Made by a program: the position numbers and the translations under genes. Shown here one piece after another: positions 23,537 to 32,099 of a stretch of 64,000 bases of DNA (position 1 is the first letter of the stretch; each line of letters begins with the position of its first letter). The stretch is from Verrucosispora sp. NA02020 (lineage in GTDB: Bacteria > Actinomycetota > Actinomycetes > Mycobacteriales > Micromonosporaceae). The stretch covers positions 7,068,001 through 7,132,000 of the forward strand of contig NZ_CP054923.1 in the NCBI RefSeq assembly GCF_013364215.1, in the 5' to 3' direction. The notes beneath the pieces are model-generated. The model searched no databases. It was not told the origin of the DNA and was given only the letters and a program-made list of their open reading frames with translations.

Positions 23537-25209
23537 CCACCCCGGCGAAGCCGGTACGGGCCGTCTCGGCCCGGCACTTCGTCCGGCTCAAGCTGCGGGT
23601 GATGGCCAACAACTTCCGTGGTCAGGGCTGGCGGGTCGCACTGTTCCTGATCGGGTCGCTGTTCGGGCTCTGGATCGCGGTGGGCGCCTTCTTCGGCCTG
23701 GCCGCCCCCGGGCTGGCGGGCAACGACACGTACGCGCTGCTGATCGCCGCGCTCGCCGGCAGCCTCACCGTGCTCGGCTGGATGCTGCTGCCGCTGGTCT
23801 TCTTCGGCGTCGACGAGACGCTCGACCCGGCCCGCTTCGCGCTGCTGCCGTTACCCCGCCGCACCCTGGTCAAGGGGCTGTTCGCGGCGGCGCTGGTGAG
23901 CGTACCGGCGATCGCCGCCCTGGTGGCGTTCTCCGGCCTGGTGGTCACCGCCGGTGTCTTCGGTGGCTGGTCCGCCGCCGTGGTGGCCGCGATCGGCGTC
24001 GTCCTGGGGCTACTCGTCTGCGTCGCCGGTGCACGGGCGGTGACCAGCGCGTTCGCCACCATGCTCCGCTCCCGGCGGGTCCGTGACCTGGCCGCCGTCC
24101 TGCTGGCGGTGCTGGCCGCGATGCTGGGGCCGCTGCAGATCGCGGGCGTGGCCGCACTCGGCGAGGTCAACTGGGACCGGTTCGTCCCGGTGGCGACCGT
24201 GCTGGGCTGGACCCCGCTGGGCGCACCCTTCACGGCCGGCATCGACCTGGCCCAGGGCCGGGTCTGGGCCGCCCCGCTGAAGCTGGCGATCGCCGTGCTC
24301 ACCATCCTCGCGCTGTTGGCGTGGTGGTCGCGGTCGCTGGAGTCGGCGATGGTGGGTGCGGCGAGCACCGGGTCGACCCGTGTTCAGGCCGGACCCACCG
24401 GTGGCGCGGTCGCCCAACTGTTTCCCCGTGCGGCCGGCTGGCTGCGCCGGGACCAGTTCGGCGCGCTGGTCGCCCGGGAGGCCAGGTACTGGTGGCGGGA
24501 CGCCCGGAGGCGGGCCAACCTGATCACCGTCGCGGTGGTCGGTCTCTTCGTGCCGGTCATGGTCAACTTCGGCGCGCAGGGCTTCGCCTTCGACAGTGAT
24601 CAGGGCTTCAGCGTCGGCGACTCGTCACCGGTGCTGGTCAGCGTCTCCATGCTCTTCGTCGGGCTGCTCGCCGCCGTCACCCTGGCCAACCAGTTCGGCT
24701 TCGACGGCAGCGCGTACGCCGCGAACGTGGTGGCCGGCGTACCCGGTCGACAGGAACTACTCGCCCGGATGGCCGCCTTCTCGCTCTACGTCCTGCCGAT
24801 GCTGGCCGTGGTCGCGGTGGTGATCGCGCTGGTCCTCGGCGAGCCGGCGTGGATCGGGTTCATGGCCGGCGCACTGGTCGCGACGTACGGTGTCGGGCTG
24901 GCGGTCAACTCGTTCATCTCGGTGCTCGGCGCGTACTCGCTGCCGGAGACGAGCAACCCGTTCGCCATGAACAGTGGTGCCGGCGTGGCCAAGAGTCTGC
25001 TGACGCTGCTGTCGATGGTCGTCACCGCCGTGCTCGGCATACCGATGGTGGTGGCCGCCGCGCTGCTCGGCGACACCTGGCTCTGGCTCGGTCTGCCGCT
25101 CGGCGCGGTGTACGGCGTCGGTGCGGCACTGCTCGGCGCGTACCTGGCCGGCGACACGCTGGACCGCCGCCAGCCCGAACTGTTGGCCACGGTCACCCCG
25201 CGCCGCTGA
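23521..25209 (+). CDS. ABC transporter permease
   Basis: Polytopic membrane protein of 562 aa with roughly 12 hydrophobic segments (e.g. VALFLIGSLFGLWIAVGAFFGL, MLLPLVFFGVDETLDPARF) in the layout of large ABC-2 type permeases, with charged cytosolic loops such as QFGALVAREARYWWRDARRRA. It forms one transporter with the preceding ATPase. Substrate unknown. A TTA codon lies at 23851. Its last 17 bp overlap the convergent DUF559 gene. Confidence 0.88.
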   Translation: MAVSVTTPAKPVRAVSARHFVRLKLRVMANNFRGQGWRVALFLIGSLFGLWIAVGAFFGLAAPGLAGNDTYALLIAALAGSLTVLGWMLLPLVFFGVDETLDPARFALLPLPRRTLVKGLFAAALVSVPAIAALVAFSGLVVTAGVFGGWSAAVVAAIGVVLGLLVCVAGARAVTSAFATMLRSRRVRDLAAVLLAVLAAMLGPLQIAGVAALGEVNWDRFVPVATVLGWTPLGAPFTAGIDLAQGRVWAAPLKLAIAVLTILALLAWWSRSLESAMVGAASTGSTRVQAGPTGGAVAQLFPRAAGWLRRDQFGALVAREARYWWRDARRRANLITVAVVGLFVPVMVNFGAQGFAFDSDQGFSVGDSSPVLVSVSMLFVGLLAAVTLANQFGFDGSAYAANVVAGVPGRQELLARMAAFSLYVLPMLAVVAVVIALVLGEPAWIGFMAGALVATYGVGLAVNSFISVLGAYSLPETSNPFAMNSGAGVAKSLLTLLSMVVTAVLGIPMVVAAALLGDTWLWLGLPLGAVYGVGAALLGAYLAGDTLDRRQPELLATVTPRR

Positions 25210-26113
25210 ACGACGGCGGGACGGCACCCCGGGCGCGAAGCGCAGCCTGGACCTCGGCGACGAAGCCCTCGAAATCCGCACGGAGGCGCTTCGCGGTGAG
25301 GTGCAGGATGATCCAGCCCCCGGTGACCAGCCGGTTGAGCCGCCTGCGGTCCGAGTGGAACCGCTCCGGCTCGGCGTGCCAGAGACCGTCGTACTCCACC
25401 GCGACCCGATAGTCCGGCCAGGCGAGATCGAGACGAGCGACGAAACGGCCCCGATCCGACACGACCCATTGGGTACGGGGCCGGGGCAGCCCGGCCAGCA
25501 CCAGCCGTACCCGGGTCCGGGATTCCTGGGGCGACTCGGCACCGGCGTCAGCGAGATCGACTGCTCGGAGCATCGCCCGCCAGCCACGACGCCCCGCCCG
25601 CGCGAGGGCGTACCCGCGAAGCGTGGACGCGTCGGCGAGTCGGCGCGCCAACAACACGTCGATGACCACCACCGCCTCCACCAGGTCGAGCCAGAGCGCC
25701 AGGTCCCAGCAGGTACGTTCGGGGGACGTGACCGGCGTCCCCGCGCGATCGAGGATGTCACCCGGGTCGATGGGCCCGCGACGGATGCGCAGACCAGCGA
25801 TGACACCGACGCGTACGCCGCGCGGCACGACGACGTCCACCGGCTCATCGGCGGCGACCTCGGCGCACCCGTAGAGTGCCGCAGCGGATCGGCCGGCGAT
25901 CGCCCCGGCCGACGGGATCAGCCACCGACCGACAGCAGTGCACCTGATCCGGTGGGTCACCGGCAGTTGGGCGTCCGCGTACACGTCTCGGAAGAGTGAG
26001 CGCCAGGCGGAACTGCGGAGGTCGTTGCGGGTGAGCAGGCCACTGGTGACCGCGTGAGACCCACGGAAGATGCGCCCCCGCAACTGCGGAGGCCGACGAG
26101 GCGATCTGGACAT
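25193..26113 (-). CDS. DUF559 domain protein (Vsr-like nuclease fold) with AbiEi-like N-terminus
   Basis: Protein of 306 aa. The N-terminal ~200 residues (VTSGLLTRNDL..., AALYGCAEVAADEPVDVVVPRG, TSPERTCWDLALW) resemble the AbiEi-like regulator domain commonly joined to DUF559 in actinobacteria. The C-terminal domain has RLDLAWPDYRVAVEYDGLWH, then RRLNRLVTGGWIILHLTAKRL, the Vsr/PD-(D/E)XK-like core with D, E and H available for metal. ATG 26113 is chosen because conserved-type sequence starts there. Such genes occur in many copies in actinomycetes and their role is unsettled. Confidence 0.72.
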   Translation of the reverse strand: MSRSPRRPPQLRGRIFRGSHAVTSGLLTRNDLRSSAWRSLFRDVYADAQLPVTHRIRCTAVGRWLIPSAGAIAGRSAAALYGCAEVAADEPVDVVVPRGVRVGVIAGLRIRRGPIDPGDILDRAGTPVTSPERTCWDLALWLDLVEAVVVIDVLLARRLADASTLRGYALARAGRRGWRAMLRAVDLADAGAESPQESRTRVRLVLAGLPRPRTQWVVSDRGRFVARLDLAWPDYRVAVEYDGLWHAEPERFHSDRRRLNRLVTGGWIILHLTAKRLRADFEGFVAEVQAALRARGAVPPSFSGAG

Positions 26114-26154
26114 GCCACCGACGATGGCAGTCACCACGCCCCGCGCGCCGCCCC

Positions 26155-26163
26155 TGTGGATAA
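26155..26163 (-). promoter_or_regulatory. DnaA-box-like sequence upstream of the DUF559 gene
   Basis: TGTGGATAA, the exact complement of the classical DnaA box TTATCCACA. It is a single site, 42 bp upstream of the DUF559 start. Confidence 0.35.
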
Positions 26164-26281
26164 CCCGGCTTTCTGCGCCCGTGCCGCCGCCTGTCGGCAG
26201 CCCCACACGCCCACAGGCGCCCCCGCACGACGACGGGCGGCGCGCATTCACGGGCGGCGCGCATTCACGGGCGGCGCGCAT

Positions 26282-26354
26282 GATCACGCTCGATGCAGGA
26301 TCGAGTGGTTAACGAGCGACGACGAGACCACTCGATCCTAGATCGAGCGTGATC
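26282..26354. repeat. CTCGATC palindrome pair, copy 2
   Basis: 28-bp arms (26282-26309, beginning GATCACGCTCGATGCAGG, and 26327-26354) complementary at 26 of 28 positions around a 17-nt loop. Each arm is itself nearly palindromic (CTCGAT--AGGATCGAG), as in copy 1 at 8699. Confidence 0.75.
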
Positions 26355-26466
26355 TTCGGAGAGGGTCGCACCCTCGCGCAGAGCCGGCGGGCGGACGGAG
26401 ACCGCTGGTGATCCGGGCATCCGCCGCGCCGGAAGGATCAACCCGGCACGGACGGTCGGATCGACC

Positions 26467-27261
26467 GTGAGCCGCGTCGTCCCGCACGTGCCGATGCGAC
26501 CGCTCTGGCGGTGTCGATCCTGTGGAGCGCACTGGCCCTGTCAGCCCGCCCGCCTGTCGCTGCTGGTCGAGTACCGCGAGGACCGGACCGCACTCCTGGT
26601 GTATCTCGGGCTCCTGATGACGGAGGCCCACGCCCAGCTCAGCCAACTCGACGGGCGACTCGACCCGGCCAGCCTGCACGAACGGTTCCTGACCTGGGCA
26701 CGGGCCCGCGAACCCGCTGGGCGGGTCACAATGTTTCACGTGAATCATCAGCCGGGTGCCCAGATCCACCACACCGACCCGTTCGCCGTGCCGGCGAGCG
26801 ACCGTTCGCCGGCACGGCGGCTGCGAGGTCGGCTCGCCGCGCCGGTGACGCTCTGGACGGCACCCGGACCGGCCGGGCTGACCGTATCCTCCACGCTGGT
26901 GGCCGAGGGCGAGCCGGACCGTCTGCTCGGCCTGATCGACGCCGAGTCCGACCTGTGGGCGGCGGTGGAGGAGGCCGGGCGATTCGCGGTCGCGCCGCTC
27001 GGCCCGCCGCACCGGCAGCTCGCCGACCGGTTCGCCGGGCTGTTCCCGTCGCCTGGTGGCCTCTTCGCCACCGGCACCTGGACCGAGACGCCCTACGGCC
27101 CGGTGCCCGCCGACGCCGGCGGGTGGGCGGGGTGCCGGCTCGACAGCGCCCGGGAGTACGGCTGGAGCCTGCTCGTCGAGGCGACCGTCGAGCAGGTGAA
27201 GCTCGGCGACGACATCGCGCCGTTGCTGCATCATCGGGGTCGCTACCGCGAACTGGGCTGA
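26467..27261 (+). CDS. Flavin-reductase-like protein fused to a small CxxC N-terminal module
   Basis: A 264-aa frame that seems to join two modules. Residues 1-~88 (MRPLWRCRSCGAHWPCQPARLSLL..., CxxC...C) resemble a short actinobacterial protein usually encoded next to flavin reductases. From ~95 on, HHTDPFAVP, RLAAPVTLWTAPGPAGLTVSS, AGRFAV and GRYRELG match the FMN-binding split-barrel flavin reductase family. An internal ATG (26731) at the junction could start a separate 176-aa reductase. A near-perfect parS site sits exactly there. No stop separates the modules. Fusion versus two overlapping products is unresolved. Confidence 0.65.
   Translation: MSRVVPHVPMRPLWRCRSCGAHWPCQPARLSLLVEYREDRTALLVYLGLLMTEAHAQLSQLDGRLDPASLHERFLTWARAREPAGRVTMFHVNHQPGAQIHHTDPFAVPASDRSPARRLRGRLAAPVTLWTAPGPAGLTVSSTLVAEGEPDRLLGLIDAESDLWAAVEEAGRFAVAPLGPPHRQLADRFAGLFPSPGGLFATGTWTETPYGPVPADAGGWAGCRLDSAREYGWSLLVEATVEQVKLGDDIAPLLHHRGRYRELG
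26732..26747. promoter_or_regulatory. parS-like ParB binding site
   Basis: TGTTTCACGTGAATCA differs from the bacterial consensus TGTTTCACGTGAAACA at one position. It lies inside the flavin-reductase-like gene, where its translation gives MFHVNH at the module junction. Confidence 0.7.
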
Positions 27262-27319
27262 CCGCGGGGCCGGCAGCGGACGAACCTGGACGGATCTCAC
27301 CTACCGCTCAACGGAGTGA

Positions 27320-27334
27320 GCCGAGTCACTCGGC
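27320..27334. promoter_or_regulatory. Palindrome upstream of the second symporter pair
   Basis: GCCGAG-TCA-CTCGGC, a perfect 6-bp inverted repeat 120 bp upstream of the DUF485 gene and 75 bp upstream of a TACCGT -10-like hexamer. A possible operator. Confidence 0.3.
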
Positions 27335-27455
27335 GCAGCCATCCTGCCACTCGGCGCAACCGTCGACCGACACCGATATCAGCCTTCTCCGGCGGGGAGT
27401 CCGCTTCTTACCGTGCGCGGGACTCCTGACGTCTGTGAAGGTGGTGATCCACACA

Positions 27456-27809
27456 ATGTCCACGGACACACCCGCGACCGCGCCGACCGATTCGACGCCC
27501 GAGCGGTACCTCGCGGTCCAACGGTCGGACGAGTTCGCCGGGCTGCGCCGCGCGCTGCGCGGATTCGTCTTCCCGATGACCATCGCGTTCTTCCTGTGGT
27601 ACGCGCTCTACGTGATCCTCTCGGCGTACGCCCGAGACTTCATGGGCACGCGACTGTTCGGCAGCAACATCAACGTGGCGCTGGTCTTCGGCCTGCTCCA
27701 GTTCGTCACCACCTTCCTCATCGCCTGGCTCTACAGCCGGTACGCCGACCGGAAGATCGATCCGGTGGCCGACAGGATCCGTGACGAGTTGACCGGCGGT
27801 GAGTCGTGA
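27456..27809 (+). CDS. DUF485 membrane protein (symporter partner)
   Basis: Protein of 117 aa with two membrane helices: FVFPMTIAFFLWYALYVILSAYA and VALVFGLLQFVTTFLIAWLYSRYA, the standard DUF485 form. DUF485 proteins are encoded directly before ActP-type acetate symporters and may be accessory subunits. Its stop overlaps the symporter start by 4 nt. ATG 27456 follows AAGGTGG. Confidence 0.88.
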   Translation: MSTDTPATAPTDSTPERYLAVQRSDEFAGLRRALRGFVFPMTIAFFLWYALYVILSAYARDFMGTRLFGSNINVALVFGLLQFVTTFLIAWLYSRYADRKIDPVADRIRDELTGGES

Positions 27810-29482
27810 CCACGATGATCCTCGCGGTCGAGGCGGGCAACACCACGGCCCGGAACCTGACCATCGTGCTCTTCCTGACCTTCGTCGCCGCCACCCTGGG
27901 CATCACGATCTGGGCCAGCCGACAGACCAAGACCGCCACGGACTTCTACGCGGGCGGCCGGTCGTTCTCGGGCTTCCAGAACGGCATGGCGATCGGCGGC
28001 GACTACATGTCCGCCGCGTCCTTCCTGGGCATCGCCGGCATCATCGCCCTCTACGGCTACGACGGCTTCCTCTATTCGATCGGCTTCCTGGTGGCCTGGC
28101 TGGTGGCCCTGCTGCTGGTCGCGGAACTGCTGCGGAACTCCGGCCGGTACACGATGGCCGACGTACTCGCCTTCCGGATGCGGCAGCGTCCGGTGCGTAC
28201 CGCGGCGGCGGTCTCCACCATCACCGTGTCGATCTTCTATCTGCTGGCCCAGATGGTCGGCGCGGGCGCACTGGTGGCACTGCTGCTCGGCATCCGCCCC
28301 GGCACCACGTTCCTGGGCATGGACGCCAGCACCGCCAAGGTGGCGACCATCATCCTGGTCGGCGCTCTCATGATCATCTACGTCACCGTGGGCGGCATGA
28401 AGGGCACCACGTACGTGCAGATCGTCAAGGCGTTCCTGCTGATGGGCGGCGCGCTGCTGATGACCCTGCTGGTGCTGGCGAAGTACAAGTTCAACCTGTC
28501 CTCGCTGCTGGGTGACGCGGCGGCGAGTTCCGGCCAGGGCACCGCGTTCCTCGAACCTGGGCTGCGGTACGGCGTCGAAGTGGCCGGCAACGCGACACAG
28601 ACCTTCTACAACAAGGTCGACCTGCTCTCCCTCGGTATCGCCCTGGTGCTCGGCACCGCCGGTCTGCCGCACATCCTGATCCGCTTCTACACCGTGCCGA
28701 CGGCGAAGGCGGCCCGCAAGAGCGTGCTCTGGGCGATCGGCATCATCGGCTCGTTCTACCTGCTCACCCTGGCCCTCGGCTTCGGTGCGGCGGCGATGGT
28801 CGGTGGTGCGGCCATCCGGGAACAGGACGCGGCCGGCAACACCGCCGCGCCACAGCTCGCCGAGGTGCTCGGAATCGAGTTCTTCGGCGGCGACCTGGGC
28901 GGCGCGGCGATGCTGGCGGTCATCGCGGCGGTCGCTTTCGCCACCATCCTCGCGGTGGTCGCCGGGTTGACCCTGGCCTCGTCGTCCAGCCTGGCGCACG
29001 ACTTCTACGCCAACGTCATCAAGCGCGGCAACACGTCGGAGCGCCAGGAGGTACGCGTCGCCCGGATCTCCGCCCTGGTGATCGGCGCGATCGCCATCGC
29101 TCTGTCGATCTTCGCGCAGAACCTGAACGTGGCGTTCCTGGTGGCACTGGCCTTCGCGGTCGCCGCCTCCGGCAACCTGCCGGCGATCCTCTACAGCCTG
29201 TTCTGGAAGCGCTTCAACACCTCGGGCGCGGTGTGGGCGATCTACGGCGGTCTGCTGGCGGCCGTACTGCTGGTGTTCTTCTCGCCGGTGGTCTCCGGAG
29301 CACCGACGGCGATGTTCCCGGACCACGACTGGCAGTGGTTCCCCCTGTCCAACCCGGGCATCCTGTCCATCCCGTTCGGCTTCCTCTGCGGGTGGATCGG
29401 CACCCTCCTCTCCAAGGAGAGCGACGAGGACAAGTACGCCGAACTGGAGGTGCGTTCGCTGACCGGCGCCGGCGCGCACTGA
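27806..29482 (+). CDS. Cation/acetate symporter family transporter (ActP-like)
   Basis: SSS-family importer of 558 aa with about 13 helices. Motifs: FYAGGRSFSGFQNGMAIGGDYMSAASFLGIAG (first helices and Na+ site), GTAGLPHILIRFYTVPTAKAARKSV and AVVAGLTLASSSSLAHDFYANVI. The length is usual for ActP and there is no extra loop, unlike the paralogue at 17977. Coupled to the DUF485 gene. Likely substrate acetate or a similar short monocarboxylate. A hairpin and a bipartite repeat follow. Confidence 0.92.
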   Translation: MTTMILAVEAGNTTARNLTIVLFLTFVAATLGITIWASRQTKTATDFYAGGRSFSGFQNGMAIGGDYMSAASFLGIAGIIALYGYDGFLYSIGFLVAWLVALLLVAELLRNSGRYTMADVLAFRMRQRPVRTAAAVSTITVSIFYLLAQMVGAGALVALLLGIRPGTTFLGMDASTAKVATIILVGALMIIYVTVGGMKGTTYVQIVKAFLLMGGALLMTLLVLAKYKFNLSSLLGDAAASSGQGTAFLEPGLRYGVEVAGNATQTFYNKVDLLSLGIALVLGTAGLPHILIRFYTVPTAKAARKSVLWAIGIIGSFYLLTLALGFGAAAMVGGAAIREQDAAGNTAAPQLAEVLGIEFFGGDLGGAAMLAVIAAVAFATILAVVAGLTLASSSSLAHDFYANVIKRGNTSERQEVRVARISALVIGAIAIALSIFAQNLNVAFLVALAFAVAASGNLPAILYSLFWKRFNTSGAVWAIYGGLLAAVLLVFFSPVVSGAPTAMFPDHDWQWFPLSNPGILSIPFGFLCGWIGTLLSKESDEDKYAELEVRSLTGAGAH

Positions 29483-29490
29483 CGACCCAT

Positions 29491-29531
29491 CGGCGGGCAC
29501 CGAGCGTCTATCGGCACGCCGGTGCCCGCCG
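29491..29531 (+). terminator. Terminator hairpin after the acetate-type symporter
   Basis: 12-bp perfect stem CGGCGGGCACCG / CGGTGCCCGCCG with a 17-nt loop, starting 8 bp after the symporter stop codon. Confidence 0.7.
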
Positions 29532-29534
29532 AGT

Positions 29535-29589
29535 TGTTAGTAGGGGTCCCCTGTAGGACGCGAGGCGTTAGCAGGGGACCCCTCCTTTA
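29535..29589. repeat. Bipartite palindromic element, copy 3
   Basis: Inverted relative to copy 2: TTAGTAGGGGTCCCC...GAGGCGTTAGCAGGGGACCCCT. Its end overlaps the TAGTCT -10 hexamer (29588) of the downstream epimerase gene, so it could influence that promoter. Confidence 0.85.
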
Positions 29590-29600
29590 GTCTGGTCGGC

Positions 29601-30575
29601 GTGAAGGTTGAGCAGCGTTTTGGTCCCGGTCACCGCGTCCTGGTCACCGGCGGTGCCGGTTTCGTCCCGTCGCACCTGGTGGATTCCCTGATCGGTCGCG
29701 GTTGCACGGTGGTCGCACTGGACAACTTCGTCACCGGGTCGAAGGAGAACGTCGCCCATCTGCTCGACGCGCCCTCCTTCACGCTGGTGGAGGCGGACGT
29801 CTCCGACGGGCTGCCGGACCATCCCGCGCTGGCCGAACGGTTCGACGCGATCCTGCACATGGCGTCCCCGGCGAGCCCGACGGACTTCGAGAAGCTGCCG
29901 GTGGAGATCCTGCGGGTGGGTTCGGTCGCCACCCTGCACCTGCTGGAGCGCGCCGCCACCGACGGTGCCCGGTTCCTGCTGGCCTCGACCTCCGAGGCGT
30001 ACGGCGACCCGAAGGAGCACCCGCAGCGGGAGACGTACTGGGGCAACGTCAACCCGATCGGCATCCGCAGCGTGTACGACGAGGCGAAGCGCTTCTCTGA
30101 GGCCGCGACGATGGCGTACCGGCGCAGCCGGGGCGTGGACACCGCGATCGTGCGGATCTTCAACACGTACGGCCCGAGGATGCGGCCGGACGACGGGCGG
30201 GCCATCCCGACCTTCGTCTCCCAGGCGCTGCGCGGCGAGGCGATCACCGTGCACGGCACCGGCAACCAGACCCGCTCGATCTGTTACGTGGCGGATCTCG
30301 TCCGGGGCATCCTGCTGCTGCTCGACTCGACCGAGAGCGGTCCGGTCAACTGCGGCACCGAGCACGAGATGAGCATGCGGCAGCTGGCCGAGACGATCGT
30401 GTCACTCTGCGAGAGCAAGTCCGAGGTGACCTACGTCACGCGCAGTGCCGACGATCCGGAGATGCGCCGTCCCGATCTAACCCTCGCCCGTGAGGTGCTC
30501 GGCTACGAGCCCTCCGTCGCGCCCGAGGTGGGCCTGCGACGCACGATCGAGTACTTCCGCGAGCGGATCGGGTAG
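29601..30575 (+). CDS. NAD-dependent epimerase/dehydratase, UDP-glucuronate decarboxylase-like
   Basis: Extended short-chain dehydrogenase of 324 aa. The NAD loop VLVTGGAGFVPSHL is at ~12-25 (Pro in place of the usual Gly of GxxGxxG). SPASPTDFEKLPVEIL, YGDPKEHPQRETYWGNVNPIG, SVYDEAKR (catalytic Tyr/Lys) and RIFNTYGPRM match the UDP-xylose synthase subgroup. It would supply a nucleotide pentose or related sugar for envelope polymers, fitting the LCP genes that follow. GTG 29601 lies 7 nt after TAGTCT. Other sugar-nucleotide activities cannot be excluded. Confidence 0.82.
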   Translation: MKVEQRFGPGHRVLVTGGAGFVPSHLVDSLIGRGCTVVALDNFVTGSKENVAHLLDAPSFTLVEADVSDGLPDHPALAERFDAILHMASPASPTDFEKLPVEILRVGSVATLHLLERAATDGARFLLASTSEAYGDPKEHPQRETYWGNVNPIGIRSVYDEAKRFSEAATMAYRRSRGVDTAIVRIFNTYGPRMRPDDGRAIPTFVSQALRGEAITVHGTGNQTRSICYVADLVRGILLLLDSTESGPVNCGTEHEMSMRQLAETIVSLCESKSEVTYVTRSADDPEMRRPDLTLAREVLGYEPSVAPEVGLRRTIEYFRERIG

Positions 30576-30643
30576 CACCGGCACCGGCACCGGTCGGGTT
30601 TCACGACGGGCGACAGTGGCGGGGCCTGCGTACCCTGAGTTAC

Positions 30644-31864
30644 ATGTCAGCCACCAACTCCGCCGCACTGCCGGCCCTCCACCTGCACCGCGGCGCCGGG
30701 CGCGCGGCGGTTCCGGCCGGTTCGGGCCGGGGCGGACGCGCTGCCCGAGCGAACGAGACGAGCCGGTTCTCGGCGTACGACGAGGCACCCGGTGGACCGG
30801 GTGGACCGCGAGGTCCGGTGGGGCCGGGCGGACCCGGTGGTCCACCGCCGCCGCGTGGCCGCCGCCCCCGGTGGGGACGGATCGCCCTGCTGACCGGTGT
30901 CGTGGTGCTGGTGCTGGCGCTGCTCGGTGGCGTCGGCGCCTGGTTCTACGCCCGCAGCCTGGACAACAACCTGGCCCGCACCGATCCGTTCTCCGAGATC
31001 ACCGGCGGTCGGCCGGCGAAGGCGGTGGACGGCGCGCTCAACATCCTGATGGTGGGCACCGACTCGCGGGATCCGGATGCGCCGATGGACCAGGCCGGCG
31101 AGTGGCGCGCCGACACGATCATCGTCATGCACATCCCCGCCGACCACCAGCAGGCCTACCTCGTCTCCATCCCCCGGGACCTGTACGTACCCATTCCGGA
31201 GAGCGCCGGCTCCGACTGCGACTCCGGCCAGCGGCGCAAGATCAATGCGGCGTTCGCATTCGGTGGCCTGCCGCTGGCGGTACGCACCGTCGAGTGCTTC
31301 ACCGACGTGCACATCGACCACGTCATGGCGATCGACTTCGGGGGCTTCAAGCAGGTCACCGACGCGCTCGGCGGCGTCGAGCTGGAGGTCGAACGGAGCA
31401 TCACCTCGATCCACAAGCCGTACCGGAAGTTCACCAAGGGCACCAACCAGATGAACGGCACCGAGGCGCTGGACTGGATCCGGCAGCGCAAGCAGTTCCC
31501 GGACGGCGACTTCGCCCGGATGCGTCACCAGCAGGAGTTCCTGCGGGCGCTGATGGACAAGGCGGCGAGCAGCGGCACGCTGACCAACCCGAAGAAGCTC
31601 AACGCGTTCCTCCGGTCGGTCACCGACGCGGTCACCGTCGACCAGGGCTTCTCGCTGACCGACATGGCGGTGCAGTTCCGCAATCTGCGGGGCGAGAACC
31701 TCACGTTCGTCACCAGCCCGCACCTGGGTAGCCAGAACATCAACGGCGAATCGGTGGTCGTCTCCGACCGGGAGAACGCCCTGGCCATGTACCGCGCGAT
31801 GTCCGGCGACACGATGGCCGACTGGCTCAAGGCGAACAAGGAGTCGCGAGCCGGTAACGGCTGA
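30644..31864 (+). CDS. LCP-family cell-wall polymer ligase 1
   Basis: LytR-CpsA-Psr phosphotransferase of 406 aa that attaches undecaprenyl-linked glycopolymers to peptidoglycan. A Gly/Pro-rich cytosolic N-terminus (~75 aa) precedes one helix (IALLTGVVVLVLALLGGVGAW) and the extracytoplasmic LCP domain: LNILMVGTDSR, RADTIIVMHIP, SIPRDLYVPIP, RKINAAFAFGG, IDHVMAIDFGGFK and EALDWIRQRKQFPDGDFARMRHQQ, with the phosphate-binding arginines present. ATG 30644 is 7 nt after TACCCT. It is the first of three LCP genes in tandem. Confidence 0.93.
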   Translation: MSATNSAALPALHLHRGAGRAAVPAGSGRGGRAARANETSRFSAYDEAPGGPGGPRGPVGPGGPGGPPPPRGRRPRWGRIALLTGVVVLVLALLGGVGAWFYARSLDNNLARTDPFSEITGGRPAKAVDGALNILMVGTDSRDPDAPMDQAGEWRADTIIVMHIPADHQQAYLVSIPRDLYVPIPESAGSDCDSGQRRKINAAFAFGGLPLAVRTVECFTDVHIDHVMAIDFGGFKQVTDALGGVELEVERSITSIHKPYRKFTKGTNQMNGTEALDWIRQRKQFPDGDFARMRHQQEFLRALMDKAASSGTLTNPKKLNAFLRSVTDAVTVDQGFSLTDMAVQFRNLRGENLTFVTSPHLGSQNINGESVVVSDRENALAMYRAMSGDTMADWLKANKESRAGNG

Positions 31865-32099
31865 TCACACCACCGGCCGACAGTCGGACTCTCTGCTCAC
31901 CCTGCGTGAACGGAAAGTCCGACTTCTGCTGTGAAATCACTGGGAGCCAATAGTCGATCGTGCATTTCATTCTGCCCGTTCGTCCATTTCCCCAGGATGA
32001 CGTGGCGGAGAACGGTAACTGAGCGTCAGACGAACTCGCCACGACGGGATTGCGTCCGTAAAGTGTTCCCGCCCCCCACATTCACGAGCTGGAGCACGC
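31865..32099 (+). promoter_or_regulatory. AT-richer spacer before LCP gene 2
   Basis: The 235-bp gap is visibly less GC-rich than its surroundings (e.g. AATAGTCGATCGTGCATTTC). It has an 8-bp inverted repeat GTCGGACT/AGTCCGAC (31883-31923) and a GTAAAGT -10-like element near 32058. It probably holds a separately regulated promoter for LCP gene 2. Confidence 0.4.

Larger units (their letters stand above)
26114..26466. other. Intergenic region with tandem and inverted repeats
   Basis: Divergent spacer of about 350 bp. It contains the DnaA-box-like site, nearly three tandem 17-bp units (CGGGCGGCGCGCATTCA, 26234-26280) and the second CTCGATC palindrome pair (26282-26354). No coding frame of its own. 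Confidence 0.6.

Noticed and set aside
23521..26113. DUF559/AbiEi-like gene plus ABC genes as a phage-defence island
   Set aside because: Only one gene has a nuclease-like fold; there is no partner toxin, methylase or other defence gene, and DUF559 genes of this type are common housekeeping-region genes in actinomycetes.
26234..26280. Tandem 17-bp units considered as a CRISPR-like array
   Set aside because: Units are contiguous with no spacers, and no cas gene is in the window.
27731..29500. Minus-strand frame of 589 codons
   Set aside because: Antisense to the acetate-type symporter, with no recognisable domain.
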